NCBI RefSeq assembly: GCF_945956895.1
Contig: NZ_CAMFJF010000004.1
Location: forward strand, 123,927 to 187,926
Source of the DNA: an uncultured Allobosea sp.
GTDB taxonomy: Bacteria; Pseudomonadota; Alphaproteobacteria; Rhizobiales; Beijerinckiaceae
Length of the DNA: 64,000 nt
Reading direction: 5' to 3'
Of the stretch, positions 40,502-49,921 are shown piece by piece (positions within the stretch are counted from its first letter, which is position 1; the number at the start of each line of letters is the position of its first letter). Below the pieces are notes generated by a model. It had not been told where the DNA came from. It did no database searches and was given only the letters and a program-made list of their open reading frames with translations. Position numbers and translations under genes: made by a program.

Positions 40502-43500
40502 ATGAGCGAGAAAGCCACCACTGCACCCGCCCTGAAGCCCGGCGACCACCTCTTCCTGGTCGATGGCTCGAACTTCATTTTCCGGGCCTATTTCCAGTCG
40601 ATCAATCAGGACCGGAAATATAATGCCCGCTCGGACGGGCTGCCCTCCGGCGCCGTCCGGCTCTTCGCGACGAAGCTGTTCCAGTTCGTGCGCGAGGGCG
40701 TGCTCGGCGTCCGCCCGACCCACCTCGCCATCGTCTTCGACAAGTCGGAGAACTCGTTCCGCAAGGCGATCTACCCGGCCTACAAGGGCAATCGCTCCGA
40801 TCCGCCGCCCGATCTCATTCCGCAATTCCCGCTGATGCGCGAGGCGGTGCGCGCCTTCGGCCTCATCCCGGTCGAGCAGGATGTCTACGAGGCGGACGAC
40901 CTGATCGCGACCTATGCGAAACAGGCCCGCGAGGCCGGCGCCGATGTCCTGATCGTCTCCGCCGACAAGGACCTGATGCAGTTGGTGAAGCCGGGCGTCG
41001 CGATGTACGACCCCGCCTCCGGCGACCAGAAGAAGGGCGCGGGCTTCCGCGCCGAGCGCCGCATCGGCGAGCCCGAGGTCGTCGAGTATTTCGGCGTCAT
41101 GCCCGACAAGGTCACCGATGTGCAGGCGCTCGCCGGCGACGCCACCGACAACGTGCCGGGCGCACCCGGCATCGGCATCAAGACGGCGGCCCAGCTCATC
41201 GGCGAGTATGGCGATCTCGAAACCCTGCTGGCGCGTGCCGGCGAGATCAAGCAGCCGAAGCGCAGGGAGACGCTGACCAATCCCGAAGTGATCGAGAAGG
41301 TCCGCATCTCCCACAAGCTCGTCAGCCTCGTCGACGACGTGAAGGTCGAGACGCCGCTGGAAAACCTGACGCTGGAGCAGCCCGACCCGGCCAAGCTCAT
41401 CGCCTTCCTCAAGGCGATGGAGTTCACCACCATCACCAAGCGCGTCGCCGAAGCCTATGAGGCGGATATCGGTGCCGTCGACGCCGATCCGGCCCTGGCG
41501 CCGGGCGGCGCCCGCGCGGCCGAGCTCAAGGCGCTCTATGCCGGCGCCGATGCCGCTGAGGATGGCGCTTCCGCCACGTCTCCGGCCGCCTCTCCTGTGA
41601 CTGCCGCTGCGGCCTCAGGCGTGCCCGCTGGCGAAGATGGCTGGCTGAAGCCGGGCGATCTCGTTGCTGCCCGCAAGAACGAGGCGATCGCCGGCAAGAT
41701 CGACCGCTCCACCTATGAATGCGTGCGCACGCTCGCCGATCTCGAACGCTGGATCGGCTGGGCCTACGAGGTTGGGCACGTCGCGCTCGATACGGAGACC
41801 AACTCGCTCGATGCGATGCAGGCCGATCTCGTCGGCATCTCGCTCGCGGTCGCGCCGGGCCGCGCCTGCTACATCCCGCTCCAGCATCGCGCCGGCGATG
41901 GCGGGCTCTTCGACGAGGGCTTGCTCGAAGGCCAGATCCCGCTGGCGCAGGCCGTCGCGGCGCTGAAGCCGCTACTCGCCGATGCCGGTGTGCTCAAGAT
42001 CGGCCAGAACCTGAAATACGACCTGCTCATCCTGGAGCGTCATGGGCTCAGCGTGTCCCCGATCGAGGACACCATGCTGATCTCCTATGCGCTCGATGCC
42101 GGCATCAACAGCCACGGCATGGACAAGCTCTCGGAACTGCATCTCGGCCACGAGACAATTCCGTATGCGCAGGTCGCGGGCACGGGCAAAAACCAGGTCA
42201 CCTTCGACAAGGTGCCGCTCGACCGCGCGACCGACTATGCCGCCGAGGATGCGGACGTCACGCTCCGGCTCTGGCGCGCGCTGAAGCCGCGGCTCGTCGC
42301 CGAGAAGAAGACGGCGGTCTACGAGGTGCTGGAACGGCCGATGGTCGAGGTCCTCGCCAAGATGGAGCGCCGCGGCATCGCCATCGACCGGCAGATCCTC
42401 TCCCGCCTCTCCGGCGATTTCGCGCAAGGGCTCGCCCGGTTGGAGGACGAGATCTATGAGCTCGCCGGCGAGAAATTCACCATCGGCAGCCCGAAGCAGC
42501 TCGGTGACATCCTGTTCGGCAAGATGGGGCTGGAGGGTGCCAAGAAGACCGCGACCGGCCAATGGGCGACGGGCGCCGGCGTGCTGGAAGACCTTGCCGA
42601 GCAGGGCCACGCGCTGCCCGCGAAGATTCTGGAATGGCGTCAGCTCGCGAAGCTGAAATCGACCTATACCGATTCACTGCCGGGTTATGTGAACCCTGAG
42701 ACCAACCGGGTCCACACCTCCTATGCGCTGGCGGCGACGACGACGGGCCGGCTCTCCTCTTCCGAGCCCAATCTCCAGAACATCCCGATCCGCACCGAGG
42801 CCGGCCGCAAGATCCGCACTGCCTTCGTGCCGGAAAAGGGCTTCAAGCTGGTCTCGGCCGATTACAGCCAGATCGAACTGCGCCTGCTCGCCCATATCGC
42901 CGAGATCCCGCAGCTCCGGCAGGCCTTCGCCGATGGCATCGACATCCACGCGATGACGGCTTCCGAGATGTTCGGCGTGCCCGTGCAGGGCATGCCGAGT
43001 GAGGTGCGCCGCCGCGCCAAGGCGATCAATTTCGGCATCATCTACGGCATCTCGGCCTTCGGCCTCGCCAACCAGCTCGGCATCGGCCGCGAGGAGGCGA
43101 GCGCCTATATCCGCAAGTATTTCGAGCGCTTCCCCGGCATCCGCGACTACATGGACCAGACCAAGACGCATGTGCGCGCCCACGCCCAGGTCACCACGAT
43201 CTTCGGCCGCGTCTGCCATTTCCCGGCGGTCGCCTCGAAGAACCCGTCGGAACGCGCCTTCGTCGAGCGCCAGGCGATCAACGCCCCGATCCAGGGCTCG
43301 GCCGCCGACATCATCCGCCGGGCGATGACCCGCATGGACAATGCGCTCGCCGCCAACCGGCTGGGCGCCCGCATGCTGCTGCAGGTCCATGACGAGCTCG
43401 TCTTCGAGGTGCCGGAGGCGGAGGTCGAGAAGACCCTGCCGATCATCGAGACGGTGATGGTCGAGGCGCCGCATCCGGCCGTGCAATTGCGCGTGCCGCT

Positions 43501-43546
43501 CGCCGTCGAGGCCCGCGCCGCCGGCAATTGGGACGAGGCGCACTGA
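40502..43546 (+). CDS. polA: DNA polymerase I
   Basis: [15 protein letters not shown]...; [65 protein letters not shown]. Confidence 0.98.
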   Translation: MSEKATTAPALKPGDHLFLVDGSNFIFRAYFQSINQDRKYNARSDGLPSGAVRLFATKLFQFVREGVLGVRPTHLAIVFDKSENSFRKAIYPAYKGNRSDPPPDLIPQFPLMREAVRAFGLIPVEQDVYEADDLIATYAKQAREAGADVLIVSADKDLMQLVKPGVAMYDPASGDQKKGAGFRAERRIGEPEVVEYFGVMPDKVTDVQALAGDATDNVPGAPGIGIKTAAQLIGEYGDLETLLARAGEIKQPKRRETLTNPEVIEKVRISHKLVSLVDDVKVETPLENLTLEQPDPAKLIAFLKAMEFTTITKRVAEAYEADIGAVDADPALAPGGARAAELKALYAGADAAEDGASATSPAASPVTAAAASGVPAGEDGWLKPGDLVAARKNEAIAGKIDRSTYECVRTLADLERWIGWAYEVGHVALDTETNSLDAMQADLVGISLAVAPGRACYIPLQHRAGDGGLFDEGLLEGQIPLAQAVAALKPLLADAGVLKIGQNLKYDLLILERHGLSVSPIEDTMLISYALDAGINSHGMDKLSELHLGHETIPYAQVAGTGKNQVTFDKVPLDRATDYAAEDADVTLRLWRALKPRLVAEKKTAVYEVLERPMVEVLAKMERRGIAIDRQILSRLSGDFAQGLARLEDEIYELAGEKFTIGSPKQLGDILFGKMGLEGAKKTATGQWATGAGVLEDLAEQGHALPAKILEWRQLAKLKSTYTDSLPGYVNPETNRVHTSYALAATTTGRLSSSEPNLQNIPIRTEAGRKIRTAFVPEKGFKLVSADYSQIELRLLAHIAEIPQLRQAFADGIDIHAMTASEMFGVPVQGMPSEVRRRAKAINFGIIYGISAFGLANQLGIGREEASAYIRKYFERFPGIRDYMDQTKTHVRAHAQVTTIFGRVCHFPAVASKNPSERAFVERQAINAPIQGSAADIIRRAMTRMDNALAANRLGARMLLQVHDELVFEVPEAEVEKTLPIIETVMVEAPHPAVQLRVPLAVEARAAGNWDEAH

Positions 43547-43572
43547 GAGCTGGATTGCACGCCGCCTTCGAA

Positions 43573-43683
43573 CCCTCATCCTGAGGAGCGCCACAGGCGC
43601 GTCTCGAAGGATGCTCCAGTTATCACCGGAGCCTCCTGGAGCATCCTTCGAGACGCCGCTGACGCGGCTCCTCAGGATGAGGG
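43573..43683. repeat. Intergenic inverted-repeat element, family C
   Basis: ccctcatcctgaggagcgccacaggcgcgtctcgaaggatgctcc...ggagcatccttcgagacgccgctgacgcggctcctcaggatgaggg. Confidence 0.88.
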
Positions 43684-43716
43684 CTGTGATGGTTTCATCG
43701 GGGTCATGGGCCAACC

Positions 43717-43742
43717 GGAACCCGGCCGATCCTTCCAGCGTT
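43717..43742 (+). promoter_or_regulatory. EcfG-type promoter upstream of AI-2E transporter gene
   Basis: GGAAC-N17-CGTT, ends 41 nt before ATG 43784. Confidence 0.75.
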
Positions 43743-43783
43743 GATCCCTCCGACGCGCCAGGGGGGCGCGGTTCGCGCGTTGG

Positions 43784-44926
43784 ATGCATCTCATGCTCAG
43801 CTCATCGGCCTGGAGGCCGTTTCCGCGCTATAGGGCGGAACCGGAACCGGTGGAGGACAGCGCAGAGGTCACGGCCTCTGAGCATGATCTCATCGTCCGC
43901 TACGCCATCGTCGGCATCTTCGTCATCCTGGCCACGGCCTCGCTGGCCCTGACCAAGGTCATCGCCATGCCGGTCACGGCGGGCGTCATCTTCGGGCTCG
44001 TGCTCGGGCCGCTCGTCGACCTGCTGGCGCGCCATCGCGTGCCGCAGCATGCCGCCGCGGCGCTGGTCGTGCTGCTCTTCATCGGCCTGCTCTTCGGCGC
44101 GATCGCGATCCTCGCCGTGCCGGTCGCCGGCTGGAGCGATCAGGCCCCGGCGATGATGGCGGCGCTTCAGAGCAAGCTCGCCGGCGTCTGTGCCTTCATG
44201 GACGAGTTCAAGCGCGGCATCGCTTCGATCACCGGCAAGGGCGCCGAGCTCAGCGTCTCCCAGGGCAATCCGCTTTTCGACATCGCGCTGACCTCGTCCG
44301 CGGCGGCGGGCGGCCTGCTGATCTTCGTCGCGACGATCTATTTCTGGCTGGCGACGCGCCGCCATCTCAAGGCGCGGGTGCTCAGGCTTTGCCTCGGCCG
44401 GGGTGCGCGCCGCTCGGCCGGTTCCTTCTTCGAGGAGATCGAGGCACGCGTCGCCCGCTATTTCGCGCTGGTGACCGCGATCAATTTCGGCATGGGCGTC
44501 CTGACCATGGCGATCGCCTGGCTCGCCGGCCTGCCCTTCCCGGTCTTCTGGGGGGCGCTGGCCTTCCTGCTCAACTATCTCGCCTTCATCGGCCCGATCT
44601 TCGTCGCGATCCTGCTTCTGGCTGGCGCCTTGCTCGATGCGCCTTCGATCCTCGCCGCGCTCTGGCCGGCGGCGGCCTATTACGTCCTGCACCTGATCGA
44701 GGGCAACGCGGTCACGCCTGTCTTCGTCGGCAACCGGTTGACGATCTCGCCCTTCCTCGTCTTCATCGCCTTCATCTTCTGGCTCTGGCTCTGGGGGCCG
44801 GTCGGGGCCGTGCTCTCGACGCCGATCGTCATCGTCGCCATGGTGGCGCAGGAGGAATTCGCGCGCTATCGCCGCGAAAAGGCCAGGACTGAGGCCGAAG
44901 AGGCCGGTGAAGCCCAGAGCGCCTGA
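43784..44926 (+). CDS. AI-2E family transporter (PerM-like)
   Basis: Multiple TM helices; FWGALAFLLNYLAFIGPIFVAILLLAGALLD; LWLWGPVGAVLSTPIVIVAMV. Confidence 0.9.
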   Translation: MHLMLSSSAWRPFPRYRAEPEPVEDSAEVTASEHDLIVRYAIVGIFVILATASLALTKVIAMPVTAGVIFGLVLGPLVDLLARHRVPQHAAAALVVLLFIGLLFGAIAILAVPVAGWSDQAPAMMAALQSKLAGVCAFMDEFKRGIASITGKGAELSVSQGNPLFDIALTSSAAAGGLLIFVATIYFWLATRRHLKARVLRLCLGRGARRSAGSFFEEIEARVARYFALVTAINFGMGVLTMAIAWLAGLPFPVFWGALAFLLNYLAFIGPIFVAILLLAGALLDAPSILAALWPAAAYYVLHLIEGNAVTPVFVGNRLTISPFLVFIAFIFWLWLWGPVGAVLSTPIVIVAMVAQEEFARYRREKARTEAEEAGEAQSA

Positions 44927-44935
44927 GGCCTTTCC

Positions 44936-44960
44936 GGAACAGACGGCATGCCGATGCGTT
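44936..44960 (+). promoter_or_regulatory. EcfG-type promoter upstream of DUF883-like/holin-like pair
   Basis: GGAAC-N16-CGTT, 82 nt before ATG 45043. Confidence 0.75.
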
Positions 44961-45042
44961 GCCGTGGCAAGGCGGAAGCCCTTGCGGCAACCGCTTCTCC
45001 TCGCCACCATCTCACTTCCATCAGCGACAGGACGAAACCGCC

Positions 45043-45402
45043 ATGGCCACCACGACATCCGCGAAACGTCAGGCTGCCGCCGCCGCCAAACGTGCGAAGG
45101 CTGAGGTCGAGGCCGGCGCCGAGGAGGTCGCAGCCGAGGCGCGCCAGGCCGGAGCCCGCGCCAAGCGTCAGGCGAGCGCGCTCGAGGACACCTTGACCCG
45201 CAGCGCCGAGGACATCGCCGCCACCGTCAGCGAGCGCCTGCGCGCCGTCGGCGTCGACACCGACAAGATGGTCGATGTCGCCAAGGAACAGGCGACCGAG
45301 TTGCAGCGCTTGATCGAGGACGAGATCCGCGAGCGGCCGCTGCGTGCGCTCGGCCTGGCGGCGGCTGTCGGCCTCTTCGTCGGCTTCCTGTCGGCGCGCT
45401 GA
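45043..45402 (+). CDS. DUF883/ElaB-YqjD-like protein
   Basis: Ala/Lys-rich helical N-terminus; DEIRERPLRALGLAAAVGLFVGFLSAR C-terminal membrane anchor. Confidence 0.75.
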   Translation: MATTTSAKRQAAAAAKRAKAEVEAGAEEVAAEARQAGARAKRQASALEDTLTRSAEDIAATVSERLRAVGVDTDKMVDVAKEQATELQRLIEDEIRERPLRALGLAAAVGLFVGFLSAR

Positions 45403-45404
45403 CC

Positions 45405-45830
45405 ATGTTCGGGGGGATCGGATCCTTCATCGCCTCGGAGGTGTCCGGGGTGGTGAAGCGCAATGTCATCGTCTACGGGCTGTTCGGCCTCGCCGTCCTG
45501 CTCATGCTCTGCGCCGGCGGCTACGCGCTGAACGCCCTGCATACCGTGCTGGAACTGCGCCATGGCGCAGTGGCCGCGAGCCTCTGGATTGCCGGCGGCC
45601 TCTTCGCAGCGGGGCTCCTGGCGATCTGCATCGCGCTTCTCGTCAAGAGCCGCCGCAGGCCGCCGCGCCCGGTCGCGACCGCGGCTCTGGCGGCTGCGCC
45701 GCTGGCGGCCAAGCTCATCGGCTCGCGCCTGAGCTGGCGCATGGCGCTCGCCGGCGGCATCGTCGTTCTCGGCGCGATTCTGGGTCGCCAGATCGTCGCG
45801 GGCGGCGAAGATGATGATGCGGCAGCCTGA
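45405..45830 (+). CDS. Phage-holin-family-like membrane protein
   Basis: VIVYGLFGLAVLLMLCAGGYALNALHTVLELRHGAVAASLWIAGGLFAAGLLAICIALLVKSRRR; tandem with DUF883-like gene. Confidence 0.65.
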   Translation: MFGGIGSFIASEVSGVVKRNVIVYGLFGLAVLLMLCAGGYALNALHTVLELRHGAVAASLWIAGGLFAAGLLAICIALLVKSRRRPPRPVATAALAAAPLAAKLIGSRLSWRMALAGGIVVLGAILGRQIVAGGEDDDAAA

Positions 45831-45909
45831 TTCCGCATCCATTCGCGGCATGGACGAAGCATGTCTTTTTACATAGGGATGTCGGCATGCGTCCCTTAAC
45901 AAGACCTGC

Positions 45910-47301
45910 ATGTCCGCTCAGGTGAGGCCTCGCAACCGCTTTCCGATCCCGGCTTTCCCGGTCATCGGCGCGCGCCTTCGTTCGGCGACATCCACGATCA
46001 TCGCGATCGGGGTCGTGGCGGTCTCAGTGGTTCTGGCGGCCTGGATCAACCAGCAGGCCCGGCAGACGGCGGATCGCGTCTCTCACGCAATCGAGATCCG
46101 CGAGCGGGCCGAACGCTTCCTCGGCCGGATGCGCGACGCCGAAACCGGACAGCGCGGCTTCCTGCTGACCGGAGAGGCCGATTATCTCGATCCCTTCACC
46201 GAGGGCCGGGCCGCCGCGGGCCCCGAGCTCGACATCCTCGCCGCCCTGGTCGATGCGGACCCCGCCCAGAAGGAGCGGGTCGCGGAGTTGCGTCGGGGTA
46301 TGGGCGTGAAATTCGCCGAGCTCGACCGGACGATCTCGCTCGAGCGGGCGGGCCGCCGGCCGGAGGCACTTGCTCTCGTCAAGAGCCAGAACGGCATCGC
46401 CGCCATGGACCGGCTGCGCGATACGGTGCAGGCGATCCAGCAGAGCGAAAACATCCGCCTGATGTCGCTCTATCGCCTCGAAGAGCGCCGCCGCCTCTGG
46501 GGCAGCACCGGCATCGTCGTGGCGCTGGCCGGCCTTGCCTTTGCCGCCTGGCAGCAATTGCGCCGCCGCCAGCGCCGCAGCAATGCGCTCGCGATCAGCA
46601 ATGCGGAGCTCGAGCAGATCGTCGGCGAGCGTACCCGCGAGCTCGAAGGCGAGCGCCTGCGCATCGAGGCGCTGCTGCGCGACGTCAATCACAGGGTCGG
46701 CAACAATCTCGCGATGGTCTCGGCATTGCTGAACGTGCAGAGCCGCCAGACGCGCGAGCCGGCAGTCAAGGCCGCGCTCGCTCAGGCGCAGTCGCGCATC
46801 CAGGCGATCGCGGCCGGGCAGCGGCGGCTGCGCCTGGACATCGAGACCGACGAGATCGATGCCCGGCCCTATATGGAAGACCTCCTCGCCGAGATCGGCA
46901 AGACAGCGGAAGGCCGGCCGATCCGGATCGAGCTCGACATGGAATCGATCCGCCTGCCCGGCCGCGATGCCGTTTCCTTCGTCGTCATCGTCAACGAGCT
47001 GGTGACCAATGCCATCAAGCATGCCTTTCCCGACGGCATGTCGGGGCAGATCATCATCCGCTTCGCGCCAACCGACTTCGAGGGTGAGCCGGCCCTTGCG
47101 ATGTCGATCGAGGATGATGGTGTCGGTATGCCAGCCGAAGCGGGGAGCAAAGGGCTGGGCCAGACCGTGATCGCGAGCCTGCTGCGCAGCATGCGGGCGA
47201 CGATGACCTCCGAGCCGCTCCACCCCGAACAGGCGGAACGTCCGGGCACGCGGGTGGCGATCGTCTTTCCGAAGCGGGAAGCACCGCCCGCTCACGCCTG
47301 A
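45910..47301 (+). CDS. CHASE3-domain sensor histidine kinase (HisKA_2/HWE type)
   Basis: RAERFLGRMRDAETGQRGFLLTGEADYLDPF (CHASE3); LLRDVNHRVGNNLAMVSALLNVQSRQ; intact N-box FVVIVNELVTNAIKHAFPDG and G-box IEDDGVGMP. Confidence 0.93.
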   Translation: MSAQVRPRNRFPIPAFPVIGARLRSATSTIIAIGVVAVSVVLAAWINQQARQTADRVSHAIEIRERAERFLGRMRDAETGQRGFLLTGEADYLDPFTEGRAAAGPELDILAALVDADPAQKERVAELRRGMGVKFAELDRTISLERAGRRPEALALVKSQNGIAAMDRLRDTVQAIQQSENIRLMSLYRLEERRRLWGSTGIVVALAGLAFAAWQQLRRRQRRSNALAISNAELEQIVGERTRELEGERLRIEALLRDVNHRVGNNLAMVSALLNVQSRQTREPAVKAALAQAQSRIQAIAAGQRRLRLDIETDEIDARPYMEDLLAEIGKTAEGRPIRIELDMESIRLPGRDAVSFVVIVNELVTNAIKHAFPDGMSGQIIIRFAPTDFEGEPALAMSIEDDGVGMPAEAGSKGLGQTVIASLLRSMRATMTSEPLHPEQAERPGTRVAIVFPKREAPPAHA

Positions 47302-47311
47302 AATCGCGGCG

Positions 47312-47692
47312 TCAGCCCTGCATCGCCTTGAGGCCGGGCAGGCCGATGGCACCTTTCACGAAGGCCGCGACCTCGCGCGTGGAAAAGGGCTTGCGCAGGA
47401 AGCGGATGTCGCGCAGGGCCGCCGGCACCTCGTGAGGCGCGGCGCCCGAGACGAAGACGATGGGCGTGCCGCGCTCCTGAAGGGCGCTGGCGACGTCGAA
47501 GGTCTTGCCGCCGACGACGTCGATGTCGAGCAGGGCGCAGGCGAGCTGCTTGGCGGTCATCCGCCGCGCTTCCGCCACGGATCCGACAACGATCAGCTCG
47601 ACCTCGTCGCCGAATTGCTCGGCCACGGCGCTTTCGATGTCCATCGCGATGAACGGGTCGTCCTCGACGATGAGTACGCGGAAATCAGCCAT
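47312..47692 (-). CDS. Single-domain response regulator
   Basis: MADFRVLIVEDDPFIAMDIESAVAEQFG...CALLDIDVVGGKTFDVASALQERGTPIVFVSGAAPHEVPAALRDIRFLRKPFS. Confidence 0.92.
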   Translation of the reverse strand: MADFRVLIVEDDPFIAMDIESAVAEQFGDEVELIVVGSVAEARRMTAKQLACALLDIDVVGGKTFDVASALQERGTPIVFVSGAAPHEVPAALRDIRFLRKPFSTREVAAFVKGAIGLPGLKAMQG

Positions 47693-47736
47693 CGACCGGC
47701 CTTCTCACTCACACTGCAATTCCGTCACGCGATCTC

Positions 47737-47761
47737 AACGTGACAGACTTGGCGATGTTCC
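47737..47761 (-). promoter_or_regulatory. EcfG-type promoter upstream of single-domain response regulator
   Basis: Plus strand AACG-N16-GTTCC, i.e. GGAAC-N16-CGTT on minus; 44 nt before start 47692. Confidence 0.75.
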
Positions 47762-47859
47762 TGCCTCGGCAGCGTCATCTGGCCGAAAGCGCAGGATTTG
47801 AGTCAATTTTGACCGGTCAAGGTTAGCAAAAGGTAATCCCGTCCCCGCTTTTGGGGGGG

Positions 47860-48357
47860 TCAGCGTCGGCGGCTTCCCGAACGTGTCAAAGTCAGCTCGA
47901 ACTGCGTAACGCCGATGGCGGCATTGAAGCCGCGTAACGTTTGCGCCACCCGCGGCTGGAGCGTGACCTTATTGTCCTCGCCGCCGACAAGCGGCGATCC
48001 GCCAGCGGCCCCGGCCTGAGCGGATGCCGCATAGCTTCCGTTCAACGCTCCCAAGGGCGCCCGTGCGTAAGGCCCGTAGACATGCCACGCCATCCGCGTT
48101 CCGCGGATCGAGCCAAGGTCAAGGCCATATTGGCGAACGATCCCAATATAGTGCTGTGCCGGGCCTCGGCGCGGCCTGAAGCGGCAATCGAGAGGCTTCT
48201 GCGATTTGGCGATGGCGGCGAAGCCGGCGCCCACGGTGCAGGAGAGGCGCCCGGTCGGCGGGCCGGGAGTTTGTGCGGCGGCGGGCTCATGCATTCCTAT
48301 GAAGCCAGCGAGGGCAAGGACAGTTAGGCAGGATCGGGAATGCCCAAGGCTCATCAC
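47860..48357 (-). CDS. DUF992 family secreted protein
   Basis: Signal peptide; GRLSCTVGAGFAAIAKSQKPLDCRFRPRRGPAQHYIGIVRQYGLDLGSIRGTRMAWHVYGP. Confidence 0.82.
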   Translation of the reverse strand: MMSLGHSRSCLTVLALAGFIGMHEPAAAQTPGPPTGRLSCTVGAGFAAIAKSQKPLDCRFRPRRGPAQHYIGIVRQYGLDLGSIRGTRMAWHVYGPYARAPLGALNGSYAASAQAGAAGGSPLVGGEDNKVTLQPRVAQTLRGFNAAIGVTQFELTLTRSGSRRR

Positions 48358-48384
48358 GAATGCTCCTGGTGAACTGGCGGTACG

Positions 48385-48409
48385 AACGCCCCAAGAAACC
48401 CACAGTTCC
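48385..48409 (-). promoter_or_regulatory. EcfG-type promoter upstream of DUF992 gene
   Basis: GGAAC-N16-CGTT on minus; 27 nt before start 48357. Confidence 0.75.
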
Positions 48410-48416
48410 TAAGTAG

Positions 48417-48442
48417 GGAACCAAGGGAGAGTTTGTAGCGTT
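48417..48442 (+). promoter_or_regulatory. EcfG-type promoter upstream of small protein gene
   Basis: GGAAC-N17-CGTT; 16 nt before ATG 48459. Confidence 0.7.
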
Positions 48443-48458
48443 GGCGTTTCATCTTGGC

Positions 48459-48710
48459 ATGGGAATGTCGATGGCCGTGAGTCGTCCTCTTGGGGAAACC
48501 CCAACAATAATCGATCCGGAGTTCCTGCCGGCGTTGCCGCCGTTCTGGGAACTGGAGGATCTGATCGCCACGGGCCTCGCATGCGAGACCGCGCTTGCGG
48601 TCATGGCTGCGCGGCGTAGCGGCCTACGGCTTGTCGGCGGCATCGCGTCGCCGGACGACGACAACGAGTTGCTCCTGCTGCGCTTCCGTCCCGCCGACAT
48701 CGCCCACTGA
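48459..48710 (+). CDS. Small uncharacterised protein
   Basis: MGMSMAVSRPLGETPTIIDPEFLPALPPFWELEDLIATGLACETALAVMAARRSGLRLVGGIASPDDDNELLLLRFRPADIAH; preceded by EcfG-type promoter. Confidence 0.6.
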   Translation: MGMSMAVSRPLGETPTIIDPEFLPALPPFWELEDLIATGLACETALAVMAARRSGLRLVGGIASPDDDNELLLLRFRPADIAH

Positions 48711-48716
48711 GTTCCG

Positions 48717-49820
48717 TTACTGGCAGAACCGGGACGCCGGCGAGCGGCGCTCCTGGATGTCGACATGCAGATGGTCGGCATGGGCAGCATCCGAGCCCGG
48801 CCCCAGCGTGGTCATGAAGGCGCCGCAGGCCGATTGCCTGATCGCATCGAGAAAGCGGTTCTGCGCCAGCCCCTGCGGCTTCTCGACCGCGACCTGGACC
48901 GCTTCCGCACCACTGCCCAGCTTGAAGGCGAAGATATCCAGCGCCTGGCCGGTGGCATGCTCGCTGACCGGGCCGGCCGAGGCCCGGTTGCGCCGCCGGC
49001 ATTCAAGACCGCCGCCGACACGCAATGCGACGAGGTCGCGCTCGAAATGGCCACGCGCCAAGGGCTGGACGCTGCGGTCGAGCCAGTCGGCGAGCGTCCG
49101 GGCCATGGCACAGCTCAACAAGGGTGGAGGCTCGAAGAAGACGGTCGCCGAGCCCGCCTGTCCCCTGATGGCGAGCGCCTCGACGCGGACCGGCTCGCTG
49201 ACCCGACAGGCAGGGTCGCTATCCTGTGGTGCGGGAGTGGCCGCCGTCACCCGATTGCCGGGGATGGTTGCCAGCGAGGTCAGGCATGAGGCCTGAATGG
49301 GCGGCGTCGCGGTGTCGTCGGAGCGCGATGGTGTCGGGGCGGCAGGCCGCGCGGTCGTCTTTCCCGTCTCCTCTGGAATGGACGGTCGCCATTCGGGTGG
49401 CCGGGATGGCGGCTGCTGTCCGGAGATCGGAGTAGCGGCTGGGGCCGCAGTGCCGCCGGTCGGGGCGAGCCAGAGGCTGATGGCGATCGCCAGGGGCGCC
49501 AGAACCCGCTTTCCCGGACGATGGCGGGCCGTCCCGCGACGAAGCCTCGCTCGCCCGATCCGGCTCCGCGCATGCAGGATCGATGAATGCGCCTGGGCGG
49601 ACTCGAGGGGAGGATCGCTTAGCTGTCCAGGGCCGAGGCGCTGGCGATCGTGATCCCGGTCAGGCCTGCCAGCGCGAGCGACAGGATCTCTGCGCTCGGC
49701 GCCCCCGGTTGCACCATCCCGGAGAAGAGAGCTGCTCCGATCGATAGCGCCGCAATCGCGGCCGAGAAGCAGGTCGTCGCCATGGTCCACGCCCTCCCCA
49801 ACTGCAAACGAAACTGTCAT
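48717..49820 (-). CDS. Extensin-like family protein (start uncertain, probably downstream of ORF start)
   Basis: CRVSEPVRVEALAI...LSCAMARTLADWLDRSVQPLARGHF...ECRRRNRASAGPVSEHATGQALDIFAFKLGSG...HADHLHVDIQERRSPASRFCQ. Confidence 0.85.
   Translation of the reverse strand: MTVSFAVGEGVDHGDDLLLGRDCGAIDRSSSLLRDGATGGAERRDPVARAGRPDRDHDRQRLGPGQLSDPPLESAQAHSSILHARSRIGRARLRRGTARHRPGKRVLAPLAIAISLWLAPTGGTAAPAATPISGQQPPSRPPEWRPSIPEETGKTTARPAAPTPSRSDDTATPPIQASCLTSLATIPGNRVTAATPAPQDSDPACRVSEPVRVEALAIRGQAGSATVFFEPPPLLSCAMARTLADWLDRSVQPLARGHFERDLVALRVGGGLECRRRNRASAGPVSEHATGQALDIFAFKLGSGAEAVQVAVEKPQGLAQNRFLDAIRQSACGAFMTTLGPGSDAAHADHLHVDIQERRSPASRFCQ
49619..49783 (-). CDS. Small membrane protein
   Basis: MATTCFSAAIAALSIGAALFSGMVQPGAPSAEILSLALAGLTGITIASASALDS; preceded by EcfG-type promoter. 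Confidence 0.55.
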   Translation of the reverse strand: MATTCFSAAIAALSIGAALFSGMVQPGAPSAEILSLALAGLTGITIASASALDS

Positions 49821-49829
49821 TCAACGCGG

Positions 49830-49854
49830 AACGCATCATTTCCGCACAGGTTCC
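49830..49854 (-). promoter_or_regulatory. EcfG-type promoter upstream of small membrane protein gene
   Basis: GGAAC-N16-CGTT on minus; 46 nt before ATG 49783. Confidence 0.75.
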
Positions 49855-49921
49855 CGGAGACAAGCAAAAAGGCCCGCAGGCTGGCCGCGAGCCTTGAACA
49901 TCTTCGAACGGCGTCGAAGCG

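Noticed and set aside
45405-45830. Holin-like protein as evidence of a prophage
   Set aside because: No other phage genes nearby; it sits in tandem with a DUF883-like gene under a stress-type promoter, a common non-phage arrangement.
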